Assembly: GCF_042649925.1 (NCBI RefSeq)
Contig: NZ_JBHSAF010000006.1
Location: 124,001 to 188,000, forward strand
Length of the DNA: 64,000 nucleotides
Source of the DNA: Pseudaeromonas sharmana
Lineage (GTDB): Bacteria; Pseudomonadota; Gammaproteobacteria; Enterobacterales; Aeromonadaceae
Direction: 5' to 3'
This document shows, one piece after another, positions 24,018 through 32,730 of this stretch. A program made the position numbers and the translations under genes. The notes under the pieces are model-generated. The model was given only the letters and a program-made list of their open reading frames with translations, was not told the origin of the DNA and did no database searches. Each line of letters starts with the position of its first letter. Position 1 is the stretch's first letter.

Positions 24018-25955
24018 ATGCAAAAAACTTACCTTGCCAGTTTGTTGACCGGCTTGTGCATGAGTAGTCAACTGTGGGCAGCCACCCCTTACGACATCAA
24101 TCAAAGTTACGGCGGTGGTAGCGAAGTCAGTTTCAACGGCAAGATCTACGAGGCCAAATGGTGGGCCAATGCCGGCCAGAGTCCCGGTATACAGGTCGCC
24201 AACGAGTGGGATTCACCGTGGCGCCTGATTGGCGATGACAATGGAGCCGGTGGCAATGAGACCCTCCCTACCGAACCGCCGGTTGTTGAGCAGCCTCCCG
24301 CGACCGAGCAAACCGAGACTGTCTATCTGACCCAGGCTGAGCTCGATGACAAGGAGCGAGCGCTGACCAGCGATGCCACGATGAAGGCAGTGAAAGCATC
24401 CATCGAAACCCGCCCCAACGAGCTGGTTGAGCTTGTGGCACCGGGCCGGGAGGACAATCCGCCGAACGTGCGGCTGGTCGAATCACTACTCAGCGAGAGC
24501 CAGTTCGAATACCTATTCCCCCTGCGTGCCCCCGAATATACCTATCGCGGCCTGTTACAAGCGGTGGCCAAGTTCCCTGCCCTCTGCGGCAGTTACAGCG
24601 ACGGTCGCGACACCGAGTCCATCTGCCGTAAGACCCTGGCCACCATGTTCGCCCACTTCGCCCAGGAGACTGGCGGCCACGAGAGCTGGCGGCCAGAAGC
24701 AGAGTGGCGTCAAGCGCTGGTTCACGTGCGCGAGATGGGCTGGAGTGAGACCATGCGCGGCGGCTATAACGGTGAGTGCAACCCGAACGTATGGCAGGGC
24801 CAGACCTGGCCATGCGGCACCTTCGACAATGGCGAGTTCAAGAGCTACTTTGGCCGCGGCGCCAAGCAACTGTCGTACAACTACAACTATGGCCCCTTCT
24901 CCGAAGCCATGTATGGCTCAGTGCGCCCCCTGCTTGATCACCCGGAGTTGGTGGCCGATACCTGGCTGAATCTCGCCAGCGCAATCTTCTTCTACGTCTA
25001 TCCGCAACCACCCAAGCCCTCCATGCTGCACGTCATCGACGGCACTTGGCAGCCAAATGAGCATGACCGCCAGAACGGTCTGCTACCAGGCTTTGGCGTG
25101 ACCACCCAGATCATCAACGGTGGGGTGGAGTGTGGCGGCACCAATGAGCACGCCCAGTCTCAGAACCGCATCAATTACTACCGCGAGTTCGCCAACTACC
25201 TTGAGGTGCCGGTGCCGGCAGACGAGGTACTCGGCTGTAAAGGGATGAAATACTTCGACGAAGCGGGTGCCGGTGCCTTGCCGGTCTACTGGGAGCAGGA
25301 CTGGAGCTATGTGGCGGGCAACCCCAACGGTGGCAAGAGCTATGCGTGCAAGTTGGTAGGCTACCAAACCCGCTTCAGCGCCTTTAAGGAAGGGGATTAC
25401 AGCCGCTGCGTCCAGCACTTCTACCCTGAGGTGGAGGTCACCGACGACGAGGGAACCAACAGTGGCGAGCTCAACCAGCCGCCAGTCGCCCATATAACGG
25501 GTCCTAACCAAGCGGCTGGTGGCGCCAGTGTGAGCCTCTCAGGCCAGAACTCGACCGATCCCGAGGGCAAGGCGCTGCACTATGCCTGGACGCTGCCGGC
25601 TGGTGTCTCCGCCTCCACCCTGGATCAGGCGACCATCGCGCTGGTACTGGCCAAGCCGACCAACGACACCGAGTTGCAGATCGGTCTACAGGTGACCGAC
25701 GAGGGGGGCCTCTCCCATAGCACCACCCACATCCTGCTGGTCAAGGGCGAGGGTAGCGGCGATACGACGCCTCCTGCCGGTGACTATCCAGCCTATAAGG
25801 CGGGCAACGCCTACAAGGCTGGGGATAGGGTAAGTAATGCTGGCGATAGCTACGAGTGCAAGCCACACCCCTACACCGGCTGGTGCTCCGGTGCAGCCTG
25901 GGCTTATGAACCCGGCAAGGGCACAGCCTGGAGCGATGCCTGGATCAAGCTGTGA
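24018..25955 (+). CDS. Secreted GH19 chitinase with two chitin-binding modules
   Basis: The 645-residue secreted enzyme hydrolyses chitin. Order: signal peptide (1-~21, ending SSQLWA), N-terminal CBM5/12 (YDINQSYGGGSEVSFNGKIYEAKWW), Pro/Thr linker, GH19 catalytic domain (about 145-450) with HFAQETGGHESW containing the catalytic Glu region and FGRGAKQLSYNYNYG, a PKD-like domain (about 490-570) and a C-terminal CBM5/12 ending WSDAWIKL. ATG 24018 has an AGAAGGG ribosome site; the longer frame from 23973 lacks one and hides the signal peptide. It lies downstream of a c-di-GMP riboswitch and a chiA stump. The C-terminal module is nearly the same as that of the GH18 enzyme at 26944, indicating shared ancestry or exchange. 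Confidence 0.93.
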   Translation: MQKTYLASLLTGLCMSSQLWAATPYDINQSYGGGSEVSFNGKIYEAKWWANAGQSPGIQVANEWDSPWRLIGDDNGAGGNETLPTEPPVVEQPPATEQTETVYLTQAELDDKERALTSDATMKAVKASIETRPNELVELVAPGREDNPPNVRLVESLLSESQFEYLFPLRAPEYTYRGLLQAVAKFPALCGSYSDGRDTESICRKTLATMFAHFAQETGGHESWRPEAEWRQALVHVREMGWSETMRGGYNGECNPNVWQGQTWPCGTFDNGEFKSYFGRGAKQLSYNYNYGPFSEAMYGSVRPLLDHPELVADTWLNLASAIFFYVYPQPPKPSMLHVIDGTWQPNEHDRQNGLLPGFGVTTQIINGGVECGGTNEHAQSQNRINYYREFANYLEVPVPADEVLGCKGMKYFDEAGAGALPVYWEQDWSYVAGNPNGGKSYACKLVGYQTRFSAFKEGDYSRCVQHFYPEVEVTDDEGTNSGELNQPPVAHITGPNQAAGGASVSLSGQNSTDPEGKALHYAWTLPAGVSASTLDQATIALVLAKPTNDTELQIGLQVTDEGGLSHSTTHILLVKGEGSGDTTPPAGDYPAYKAGNAYKAGDRVSNAGDSYECKPHPYTGWCSGAAWAYEPGKGTAWSDAWIKL

Positions 25956-26005
25956 ACGCAGTGAATAAATGACCACCATTTCCATACAATTCATATAATT
26001 ATGCC

Positions 26006-26044
26006 AATTCAGACACTGGCTTAGGCCAGTGTCTGAATTTTTCT
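26006..26044 (+). terminator. Terminator after GH19 chitinase
   Basis: This is a perfect 15-bp stem (26006-26020 with 26025-26039) with a TTAG loop, followed by T-rich sequence. It is a strong intrinsic terminator about 50 bases after the stop codon. Confidence 0.92.
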
Positions 26045-26298
26045 GGTAGAGGTGGCTTAGGGACGGTTCGAACAAGTCTCTGATATGAGATCATATTTGT
26101 CATCTGGAGCCATGAATCAGGTGGCAACATGAGTCATCAGCTCACCTTCGCCGACAGTGAATTCAGCAGTAAGCGCCCTGAGACCCGAAAAGCGATTTTC
26201 CTCTCCCTCATGGGGCATAATTCTGCCATGGCAGGATATGACCGCTGCCATTGAGCCGTTTTATCCCAAGGCCAGTAATGGTCATGACAACGACATAT

Positions 26299-26362
26299 AG
26301 ATTTCAGCCCCTCGGCCTTGCTCTGCACAATAAACAACCAGCGAGACCAGAGTTGAAAATCC
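26299..26362 (+). repeat. Element-end repeat 2, joined to tRNA-Phe fragment
   Basis: This resembles 22938-23003 and runs directly into tRNA-Phe copy 2. The junction suggests the end of an inserted element abutting the attachment site at the anticodon loop. The surrounding gap 26046-26808 has no recognisable gene. Confidence 0.6.
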
Positions 26363-26462
26363 GCGTGTCCTTGGTTCGATTCCGAGTCCGGGCACCATAC
26401 AGCACAAGGCCTTGCAGCAATGCAGGGCCTTTTTGCTATGTGCGTCTGGTCGAAATCTGGCA
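26353..26462 (+). repeat. tRNA-Phe 3' fragment plus flank, copy 2
   Basis: This is the same 110-base unit as 22758-22867: anticodon loop to CCA (26353-26397), the terminator hairpin (26406-26431, one C-to-T change in the first arm) and flank. The 5' half of the tRNA is again missing. Similarity to copy 1 continues weakly to about 26500. Confidence 0.9.
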
Positions 26463-26808
26463 GCTTCCGGTCGACTTTGAGCGCTGGACTGAGTCTCCAC
26501 ATGTTCGGGGCTCCATCACATTTGCCAACCCAGATCAAATAACAAACAATTGTGATATGAATCAATATTTTAAATACTGAAAGTTAATAACTGTAACGGA
26601 ATATTAGAGACCACTGTTACATAAGCGACGCATCAGATTTGTTATTTTCAGACTGAGAATCACCGAGAGTAAATACCCCAAAAATGACATTGATGTGGCG
26701 CAGGGGATCTTCTGCGCCGCATGACACGGCAGCTGTTTCTATGCACAGGATGTGTCATATGTCGACAGCTTCACCACTGTGCTGGTTTCGTCTGGCTCAG
26801 GAGTGAAA

Positions 26809-26893
26809 GGCAACATGGTGCGAAAGGCCATGACGCAAAGCTACCGGCCTGTTGGTTATTTCTAGCGGAATGACCTATGGCAGCGGGGCTACC
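26809..26893 (+). promoter_or_regulatory. Cyclic di-GMP-I riboswitch (GEMM), copy 2
   Basis: The GEMM-I signature is present: GGCAACATGGTGCGAAAGG with a GAAA tetraloop, GACGCAAAGCTACCGG, and the second arm ending GGCAGCGGGGCTACC. The start codon of the GH18 chitinase lies 51 bases downstream. It differs from copy 1 in most stem positions, so the two are not a recent duplication. Confidence 0.92.
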
Positions 26894-26943
26894 TCTGACC
26901 ATTCATGACGGATGGTCACCTATAAATCAGAAACGGAGAAACA

Positions 26944-29136
26944 ATGCACAACTTCAAACTGTCCCTGCTGGGTTGTCTGCTTGGCATCACCAGCCCGCTG
27001 TTGCACGCCGCAACGACCACCCAGAGCATGATCAACCCACAATCAGGCGTCGTGGTCGGTTATTGGCATAACTGGTGCAACGGTGGTGGTTACAAAGGCG
27101 GTACAGCTCCCTGCGTCAATCTCGAACAGATCAATCCTCAGTACAATGTCGTTAACGTCTCCTTTATGAAGGTGTACGGCAATGAGGTATTACCGACGTT
27201 CAAGCTGGATCCGGGTATTGGTCTGAGCGAGAGTCAATTCATCGCTCAGATTGCCACGTTGAACAGTCAAGGACGCTCGGTACTCTTGGCACTGGGCGGT
27301 GCCGAGGCTCATATTGAACTGCATAAAGGTCAGGAGCAGGCCTTTGCCGATGAGATCATCCGACTGGTTGAGTTGTACGGCTTTGATGGTCTGGATATCG
27401 ACCTCGAGCAAACCGCAATTACAGCGGCAGACAACCAGACTGTGATTCCGGCTGCCTTACGTCTCGTCAAGGACCACTATCGAGCCCAGGGCAAAAACTT
27501 CCTGATCACCATGGCCCCCGAATTTCCATATCTGACCAGCAATGGCTTATACACACCGTACTTGCGCGCACTGGAAGGGTACTACGACTGGATAAACCCG
27601 CAATTTTACAATCAGGGCGGCGATGGTATCTGGGTCGATGGCATTGGCTGGATAGCACAGAACAACGACACGCTCAAAGGCGACTTTATCTACTACATCG
27701 CCGACTCGCTGGTGAACGGCACCCGAGGTTTCTACAAGATCCCGTCAGACAAACTGGTATTTGGTATTCCGACCAACAATGATGCCGCAGCGACCGGTTA
27801 TGTAAAAAATCCGCAGGATCTGTTCTCTGCTTTCAACAGACTGAAGGCACAGAGTCAGCCGCTGCGGGGAGTCATGACATGGTCTATCAACTGGGACATG
27901 GGGCGCGATGCGGCCGGGACCAGTTATGGGGAGTCATTCATCAAGAGTTACGGCCCCTTCATTCATGGACAGCAAATCACACCGCCTACCACAGATGGCA
28001 AACCGGTGTTTGCTGGTCTTGCCGACGTGCGTATCAAGCAAGGAACTGCCTTTGACCCTTTGTCAGGAGTAACAGCCTATGACAACGAAGATGGCGATCT
28101 GACTGCCAGTATCTCTGTCTCGGGCAGTGTGAATAACCAGCAAATCGGTCTCTATCCATTGACCTATGCCGTGGTGGATAGCGATGGCCATGTGACCGAG
28201 CAGTTACGCAGTGCTGAGGTCTATAGCATGACACCGGTGTTCAGCGGGATTTCTGACACAACCATCACTGTTGGCACGACCTTCGATGCGTTAGCCGGCA
28301 TTACAGCCAAGGATGATGAAGATGGTGATTTGACCAGCCAGATCCAGGTTGTCGGTAGCGTTGATAGCCAGACTGTCGGCAGTTACACCTTGAGTTACCA
28401 GGTGATTGACAGTGCCGGTCAGCAGGTGACCCAAACTCGCAAAGTGACGGTACGCGAGGCTGGTGCTGTTTGCGATAACGTGTGGCAAGCCAAGCAGGTT
28501 TACGTTGGCGGTGATGTGGTGAACTACAACGGCAAACGCTGGCAAGCCGGTTGGTGGACCCAGGGTGAAGAGCCTGGCACCTCAGGACAATGGGGCGTCT
28601 GGCGTCAGCAGGGAGACAGCGACTGTGGCGGTGCGGTACAACCACCGGTCACTGGCGGCAGTGACTTTACCATCGGTGATATTGGCAGCAGCTATGTCGT
28701 GGCAAACGGACAGGTCAGCATCGATTTAACGGTTACGACCATGAACGCCGTACAAATCACTGCCCGCTTGCAACAAGGCAGCTCCGTTTTTGGCAGCGTT
28801 AGTGCACTGGTTGATGGAACCAGTCCATTGCAACTGGTCGCCAATGGGGTAAGCGCTGGCAATTACGAGCTGGTGATCACCGGGCTGGCCTCTGGGCAGG
28901 CACAGGTTGATCACAGTGTGGCAGTTACACTCACGGCTAGTAGTAGTGACTCGGGCAGTGGTAATTATCCCGCCTACGCGGCAAGCACCGCCTACAAGGC
29001 GGGTGATCGTGTCAGCAACGGCGGTACCAACTATGAGTGCAAGCCTTGGCCGTATACGGCCTGGTGTGGTGGAACCAGCACTTTCTATGCCCCTGGTACC
29101 GGCAGCGCCTGGAGCGATGCCTGGATCAAGCTATAA
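26944..29136 (+). CDS. Secreted multidomain GH18 chitinase
   Basis: The 730-residue secreted chitinase has a signal peptide (1-~21, ending PLLHA) and a GH18 catalytic barrel (about 35-335). The motif DGLDIDLE at 148-155 has Glu155 as the acid catalyst and Asp153 assisting. Two Ig-like repeats follow (about 355-430 and 432-507; each with DNEDGDLTASI or DDEDGDLTSQI), then CBM5/12 (about 513-560; WQAKQVYVGGDVVNYNGKRW), a further beta domain and a C-terminal CBM5/12 ending WSDAWIKL. GGAG lies 6 bases before ATG 26944. A c-di-GMP riboswitch directly precedes it. It probably acts on crystalline chitin together with the GH19 enzyme upstream. Confidence 0.95.
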   Translation: MHNFKLSLLGCLLGITSPLLHAATTTQSMINPQSGVVVGYWHNWCNGGGYKGGTAPCVNLEQINPQYNVVNVSFMKVYGNEVLPTFKLDPGIGLSESQFIAQIATLNSQGRSVLLALGGAEAHIELHKGQEQAFADEIIRLVELYGFDGLDIDLEQTAITAADNQTVIPAALRLVKDHYRAQGKNFLITMAPEFPYLTSNGLYTPYLRALEGYYDWINPQFYNQGGDGIWVDGIGWIAQNNDTLKGDFIYYIADSLVNGTRGFYKIPSDKLVFGIPTNNDAAATGYVKNPQDLFSAFNRLKAQSQPLRGVMTWSINWDMGRDAAGTSYGESFIKSYGPFIHGQQITPPTTDGKPVFAGLADVRIKQGTAFDPLSGVTAYDNEDGDLTASISVSGSVNNQQIGLYPLTYAVVDSDGHVTEQLRSAEVYSMTPVFSGISDTTITVGTTFDALAGITAKDDEDGDLTSQIQVVGSVDSQTVGSYTLSYQVIDSAGQQVTQTRKVTVREAGAVCDNVWQAKQVYVGGDVVNYNGKRWQAGWWTQGEEPGTSGQWGVWRQQGDSDCGGAVQPPVTGGSDFTIGDIGSSYVVANGQVSIDLTVTTMNAVQITARLQQGSSVFGSVSALVDGTSPLQLVANGVSAGNYELVITGLASGQAQVDHSVAVTLTASSSDSGSGNYPAYAASTAYKAGDRVSNGGTNYECKPWPYTAWCGGTSTFYAPGTGSAWSDAWIKL

Positions 29137-29227
29137 ACCACGCGACACACGCAGGGATTAGATCATAAACCTTTTAGTTACAAGGAGTTAATTCCAAAAC
29201 CTGCATGGTATAAGGATTTAATTACGA

Positions 29228-29251
29228 GGGAGGCATGATGCCTCCCTTTTT
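29228..29251 (+). terminator. Terminator hairpin before flank remnant
   Basis: GGGAGGC (29228-29234) and GCCTCCC (29240-29246) form a hairpin followed by five T. It occupies the place where the tRNA-Phe terminator sits in copies 1 and 2 and runs straight into the shared flank. Confidence 0.8.
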
Positions 29252-29279
29252 GCTATGCGCGTCGGGTCGAAATCTGGCA
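29247..29279 (+). repeat. tRNA-Phe flank remnant, copy 3
   Basis: Only the outer flank is kept: the run from TTTTTGCTATGCGCG to CGAAATCTGGCA matches copies 1 and 2 with one change. No tRNA sequence is left. Together with copy 4 it brackets the regulator-RidA-dehydratase block. Confidence 0.75.
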
Positions 29280-29438
29280 GGTTCTTATCAGCCAAATCCG
29301 CTCGACCTCGCTTCGCCTTCACCGTTCTTTCCCAGATCAATTACAACAAAATAAACACTTTGTTGATAATTCAACTTATTGTTGATAGTTTACCTTTATT
29401 CCGCCAGCGAGGTCCACCCATCAGCCGAGTCTTGTCAC

Positions 29439-30176
29439 ATGCCCAACACCCCTCCCCTGCCCGATACCGAACGTCTTGCCCTGAATGCCGAGCGGCAGCT
29501 GGTGTTCACTGTCTTGACCAGCGTGGTAAAGACCGTCGGCAGCATCGTCGGCAAGAATACCGAAGTGGTCTTACACGATCTGACCAACCCGGCTCACTCG
29601 GTGGTTGCGATCGCCAATGGTCATATCACGGGGCGCGTGGTCGGCAGCCCGGTGCTGGCAGGCCCCGGCCAGGATCTGGGCTTCAATGCTGTGGTCCAGA
29701 CCCCGGAGCAAACCGCCAGCCCGGAGCCCGTGGTGCTGGAACATTATCAGACCCGACTTGCCTCGGGGGCGGTACTGCACAGCGCAACGGCTATCTATCG
29801 GGACAGTAGCGGCACCCCCTTTGCCGGGTTTTGCATCAATGCGGATCTCAGTGGTCTGCACGCGGCACGCGCCTGTCTCGATCAGCTGCTCGGCACCAGC
29901 AGCGTCACCGAGGTCAAGAGCATCGAGCAGCCGGATATGGAGTTACTGATGACCGAGATAATCCAGTCCGCACTCAACACCACCGCCTCCAGCAATCGCG
30001 CCATGAAGAAGCAAGCAAAGCTCGAAGCCGTACGCCAGATGCACGAACGTGGCATGTTCATCGTCAAAGGCGGGATTGAAAAGGCCGCCGCCGCCCTCGG
30101 CGTCAGCCGTTACACCATTTACAACTATCTGGATGAGATCAAGTCCATGCCGCCCACTCAGACGGCAGAGCGGTAA
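29439..30176 (+). CDS. YheO/DauR-like PAS and HTH transcriptional regulator
   Basis: The 245-residue regulator has an N-terminal YheO-like PAS domain (about 15-130; LTSVVKTVGSIVGKNTEVVL then HDLTNPAHSVVAIANGHITG) and a C-terminal HTH (about 195-235; GIEKAAAALGVSRYTIYNYL). The family includes DauR, which controls D-arginine use. ATG 29439 is chosen over the longer frame at 29379 because family similarity begins there; no clear ribosome site is present. Genes for a RidA protein and a PLP-dependent dehydratase follow on the same strand, so it probably controls catabolism of an amino acid. It lies between two tRNA-Phe flank remnants. Confidence 0.85.
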   Translation: MPNTPPLPDTERLALNAERQLVFTVLTSVVKTVGSIVGKNTEVVLHDLTNPAHSVVAIANGHITGRVVGSPVLAGPGQDLGFNAVVQTPEQTASPEPVVLEHYQTRLASGAVLHSATAIYRDSSGTPFAGFCINADLSGLHAARACLDQLLGTSSVTEVKSIEQPDMELLMTEIIQSALNTTASSNRAMKKQAKLEAVRQMHERGMFIVKGGIEKAAAALGVSRYTIYNYLDEIKSMPPTQTAER

Positions 30177-30225
30177 TGACTGCGCTCGGCAGAGAACACC
30201 TTGATCACCGCCCCAGTAACCCAGC

Positions 30226-30687
30226 ATGAGCCACAGCCGCATGAATCAGCCCATAACGAGTCCACTCAACACAAGCCACGCGATTGTCCGCTACCCGACT
30301 GAATTGCCCTTCCCGTTTGCCAAAGCGGTCGCGGCCAATGGTTTTTTGTTTCTCTCGGGCCAGGTTGCGATGGATGACAGTGGCAGCCCGCAGCATGGGG
30401 ATGTCCCCACCCAGACCCGCCTGATCCTGAACAATCTGCAACGAACGCTGATCGCCTGCGGCGGAGCCTGGGAACAGGTGGTGAAAGTCACGGTCTGGCT
30501 TTCGGATATGGCCCATTTCGCCGCATTCAATCAGGAATATCAACGCCATTTCCCGGCAGGATTTCCGGCTCGCTCTGTGGTCAGTTGCCAGCTGGCGTTT
30601 GGACTGGACGTCGAGATTGAGCTGCAAGCCTGTACCCATCAATCATCCCCATCACCCCGGAGCCATGCCGATGCCTCTGCACATTGA
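30226..30687 (+). CDS. RidA/YjgF family protein
   Basis: The 153-residue protein has the RidA core: LPFPFAKAVAANGFLFLSGQ, TRLILNNLQRTLIACG and RSVVSCQLAFGLDVEIELQA, where the Arg of ARSVV is the substrate-binding arginine of RidA. RidA hydrolyses reactive enamine/imine intermediates such as 2-aminoacrylate made by PLP-dependent dehydratases, to keto acids and ammonia. A dehydratase gene overlaps its 3' end, which fits this role well. It carries about 15 extra residues at each end compared with typical RidA (~130). ATG 30226 or ATG 30241 could be the start. Confidence 0.88.
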   Translation: MSHSRMNQPITSPLNTSHAIVRYPTELPFPFAKAVAANGFLFLSGQVAMDDSGSPQHGDVPTQTRLILNNLQRTLIACGGAWEQVVKVTVWLSDMAHFAAFNQEYQRHFPAGFPARSVVSCQLAFGLDVEIELQACTHQSSPSPRSHADASAH

Positions 30688-31588
30688 AACCCCATATGTT
30701 GAATCTCGTGCCTTGAGTGAGCGCAGCGGACGCGCCATCTGGCTGAAATTCGAGTCCGCACAACCCTCCGGCTCCTTCAAGCTGCGCGGTATCGGCCATG
30801 CCTGCGAGACCTATTATGCGCGGGGTGCCCAGCGCTTTATTTCGTCCTCCGGCGGCAATGCAGGGCTTGCCGTGGCGTACGCCGGACGGCAACTGGACGT
30901 CCCGGTGATCGTGGTGGTGCCTGAAACCACTCCGGCGCGCGCCAGGGAGTTATTGCGCTTGGAGCAGGCCGCAGTGATCGTGCACGGCGCCTCCTGGCAG
31001 GAAGCCAATGCCTATGCCCAATCGCTACTGGCTGCGGGCGACGCGTTCCTGCATCCCTTTGATGATCCGCTGTTATGGCAGGGGCATGCCTCCATGATCG
31101 ATGAAATGGCGCGTCACGGTCATAAACCCGATGCGATTGTGCTCTCGGTAGGCGGTGGCGGCTTACTCTGTGGGGTGGTAGAGGGCTTGCAGCGTAACGG
31201 CTGGCAAGATATCCCCGTGCTCGCCGTCGAGACCGAGGGCACCGCCTCGCTGCATGCCGCCCTACAGGCCGGTCATCCGGTGGAGCTGGCCGCGGTGCAC
31301 GGTGTGGCCACCTCGTTGGGCGCACGACGGGTCTGTGATCAGGCGCTGACCTGGGCTCATTCCCATCCGATCCACGCCCTGCGGGTGTCGGATCCGGCGG
31401 CTCTGGGGGCTTGTGAACAGTTCCTTGCCGATCATCGTGTGCTGGTTGAGCCCGCCTGTGGAGCGGCCCTGTCGGTGGTGTACGATGGGCATCCCGTGCT
31501 GAATGCCTATTCGAAACTGGCCATCATCATCTGTGGCGGCGCCACCACCACGATCGATCAGATCCGCCAGTGGGCTGCGGCCTGTTAG
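30671..31588 (+). CDS. PLP-dependent serine/threonine dehydratase-like enzyme
   Basis: The 305-residue fold-type II PLP enzyme has the Schiff-base lysine in PSGSFKLRG (Lys37), the Asn-containing substrate loop SSSGGNAGLAVAYAG, and a Gly-rich phosphate loop SVGGGGLLCGVVEG. It resembles L-serine/threonine dehydratases, which deaminate the amino acid to a keto acid via an enamine. ATG 30671 is chosen over ATG 30665 because GGAG is 9 bases upstream of it but only 3 from the other. It overlaps the RidA gene by 17 bases, so the enzyme and its intermediate scavenger are coupled. The substrate (L-Ser, L-Thr or another hydroxy amino acid) is not fixed by the sequence. Confidence 0.9.
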   Translation: MPLHIETPYVESRALSERSGRAIWLKFESAQPSGSFKLRGIGHACETYYARGAQRFISSSGGNAGLAVAYAGRQLDVPVIVVVPETTPARARELLRLEQAAVIVHGASWQEANAYAQSLLAAGDAFLHPFDDPLLWQGHASMIDEMARHGHKPDAIVLSVGGGGLLCGVVEGLQRNGWQDIPVLAVETEGTASLHAALQAGHPVELAAVHGVATSLGARRVCDQALTWAHSHPIHALRVSDPAALGACEQFLADHRVLVEPACGAALSVVYDGHPVLNAYSKLAIIICGGATTTIDQIRQWAAAC

Positions 31589-31630
31589 CCGGTCGCTCCC
31601 GGTAGGCCCTCGCGGGCCCAGCGTCAGATG

Positions 31631-31710
31631 CCGAGTCCCGCCCCCTACAGCACAAGGCCCTGCAGCAATGCAGGGCCTTTGGGCTATGCGCGTCTGGTCG
31701 AAATCTGGCA
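31631..31710 (+). repeat. tRNA-Phe flank remnant, copy 4
   Basis: This has a degenerate acceptor end (CCGAGTCCCGCCCC instead of CCGAGTCCGGGCACCA), then TACAGCACAAGGCCCTGC, the hairpin and the flank through CTGGCA. The terminator T-run is changed to TTTGGG. It marks the right end of the tRNA-Phe accretion region. Confidence 0.85.
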
Positions 31711-31754
31711 GCATCTGGTCGGGCACACAGACGCGATGCATGGTCACAGGGTCG

Positions 31755-32612
31755 TTACTTAACCAGCGATACCATTTCCTCGGCAAATGCCCGGAATGTT
31801 CTGGCCGGGCGGCCCAAGACCGTTTCAACATCGTCAGTCACCTCGTCGTAGTGCCCTTCGGCAAACCAGTCGAGGATCTCGGCCAGTCGCTCTGCCAACC
31901 AGGTATCCATGCCGGCGGCGAGCATCGCCTGCTCCGCGACCGACCTGGAGACAGCCACATAGCGTATGCTTTTCCCCGCCAATTCGGAGAGGATCGCCGC
32001 CTGTTCGCTAAACGTCAGAGCTTCCGGACCTGACAGCTGGTAAGTCTTGTTGTCATGGCCGGGCTCGGTGAGTGCCGCGACCGCCACGGCAGCAACATCG
32101 CGGATGTCGACCACGCTCTGCCTGGCCTCACGCAACGGCAGGAAAAACTGCCCGGTGGCCTTGATCGATTCAACGCTGGCAAACAGATTTTGATAGAAGG
32201 AGTTAGGCTGCAGCAGCGTATAGGTCAGCCCGGAGGACAGCACCAGCCTGTCGGTTTGGGCATGGGTGCGAATGATCTCCGAGCCTGCCGTCTCGGCCGC
32301 CCCCATGCCGGATAACTTGACCAAGTGCGATGCGCCGCTGCGCTTCATCGCCTCGAGCACATTGCTGACCCATTGCCGGTTGTCCGGATGCGCCGCCATC
32401 GCCAGATAGACCGACGAAACGCCCTGCATGGCCTGCACCAGGCTGGCAACATCATAAAAATCACCCACACGGATCTGTGCAGGCGCCAGACCCAGCCGGC
32501 TCGCCGACTGCAGATTGCGCACCATGGCCAGGAACGAAGCACCTTTTGCCTGCAGTTGCTTTACCACTTCCGCGCCGGTATTACCGGTTGCCCCGAGAAC
32601 AAGAATTGTCAT
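31755..32612 (-). CDS. NmrA/QorB-like NAD(P)-binding oxidoreductase
   Basis: The 285-residue atypical short-chain dehydrogenase has the nucleotide-binding loop VLGATGNTGAEVVKQL at 5-20. NmrA-family features follow: MAAHPDNRQWVSNVLEAMKRSG, LSGMGAAETAGSEIIRTHAQ and YTLLQPNSFYQN. Such proteins are NADPH-dependent quinone reductases or redox sensors. It is divergently transcribed from a LysR regulator gene at 32731; the 118-base gap carries ATTAAT-CGCC-ATTAAT at 32680-32695, a candidate LysR site. Physiological substrate unknown. Confidence 0.88.
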   Translation of the reverse strand: MTILVLGATGNTGAEVVKQLQAKGASFLAMVRNLQSASRLGLAPAQIRVGDFYDVASLVQAMQGVSSVYLAMAAHPDNRQWVSNVLEAMKRSGASHLVKLSGMGAAETAGSEIIRTHAQTDRLVLSSGLTYTLLQPNSFYQNLFASVESIKATGQFFLPLREARQSVVDIRDVAAVAVAALTEPGHDNKTYQLSGPEALTFSEQAAILSELAGKSIRYVAVSRSVAEQAMLAAGMDTWLAERLAEILDWFAEGHYDEVTDDVETVLGRPARTFRAFAEEMVSLVK

Positions 32613-32679
32613 AGCCCCACCTCTGTTTGTGTCCTTGTCTGGATACCTGGTGCTGACTATAGTTCATCCCATTGAGGCA

Positions 32680-32695
32680 ATTAATCGCCATTAAT
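32680..32695. promoter_or_regulatory. Candidate LysR-type operator
   Basis: ATTAAT-CGCC-ATTAAT lies midway between the divergent NmrA-like and LysR genes, the usual place for a LysR regulator to bind. The assignment is from symmetry and location only. Confidence 0.4.
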
Positions 32696-32730
32696 GCATT
32701 TCATTATCCCAAATATGAGACAATCGCCAC

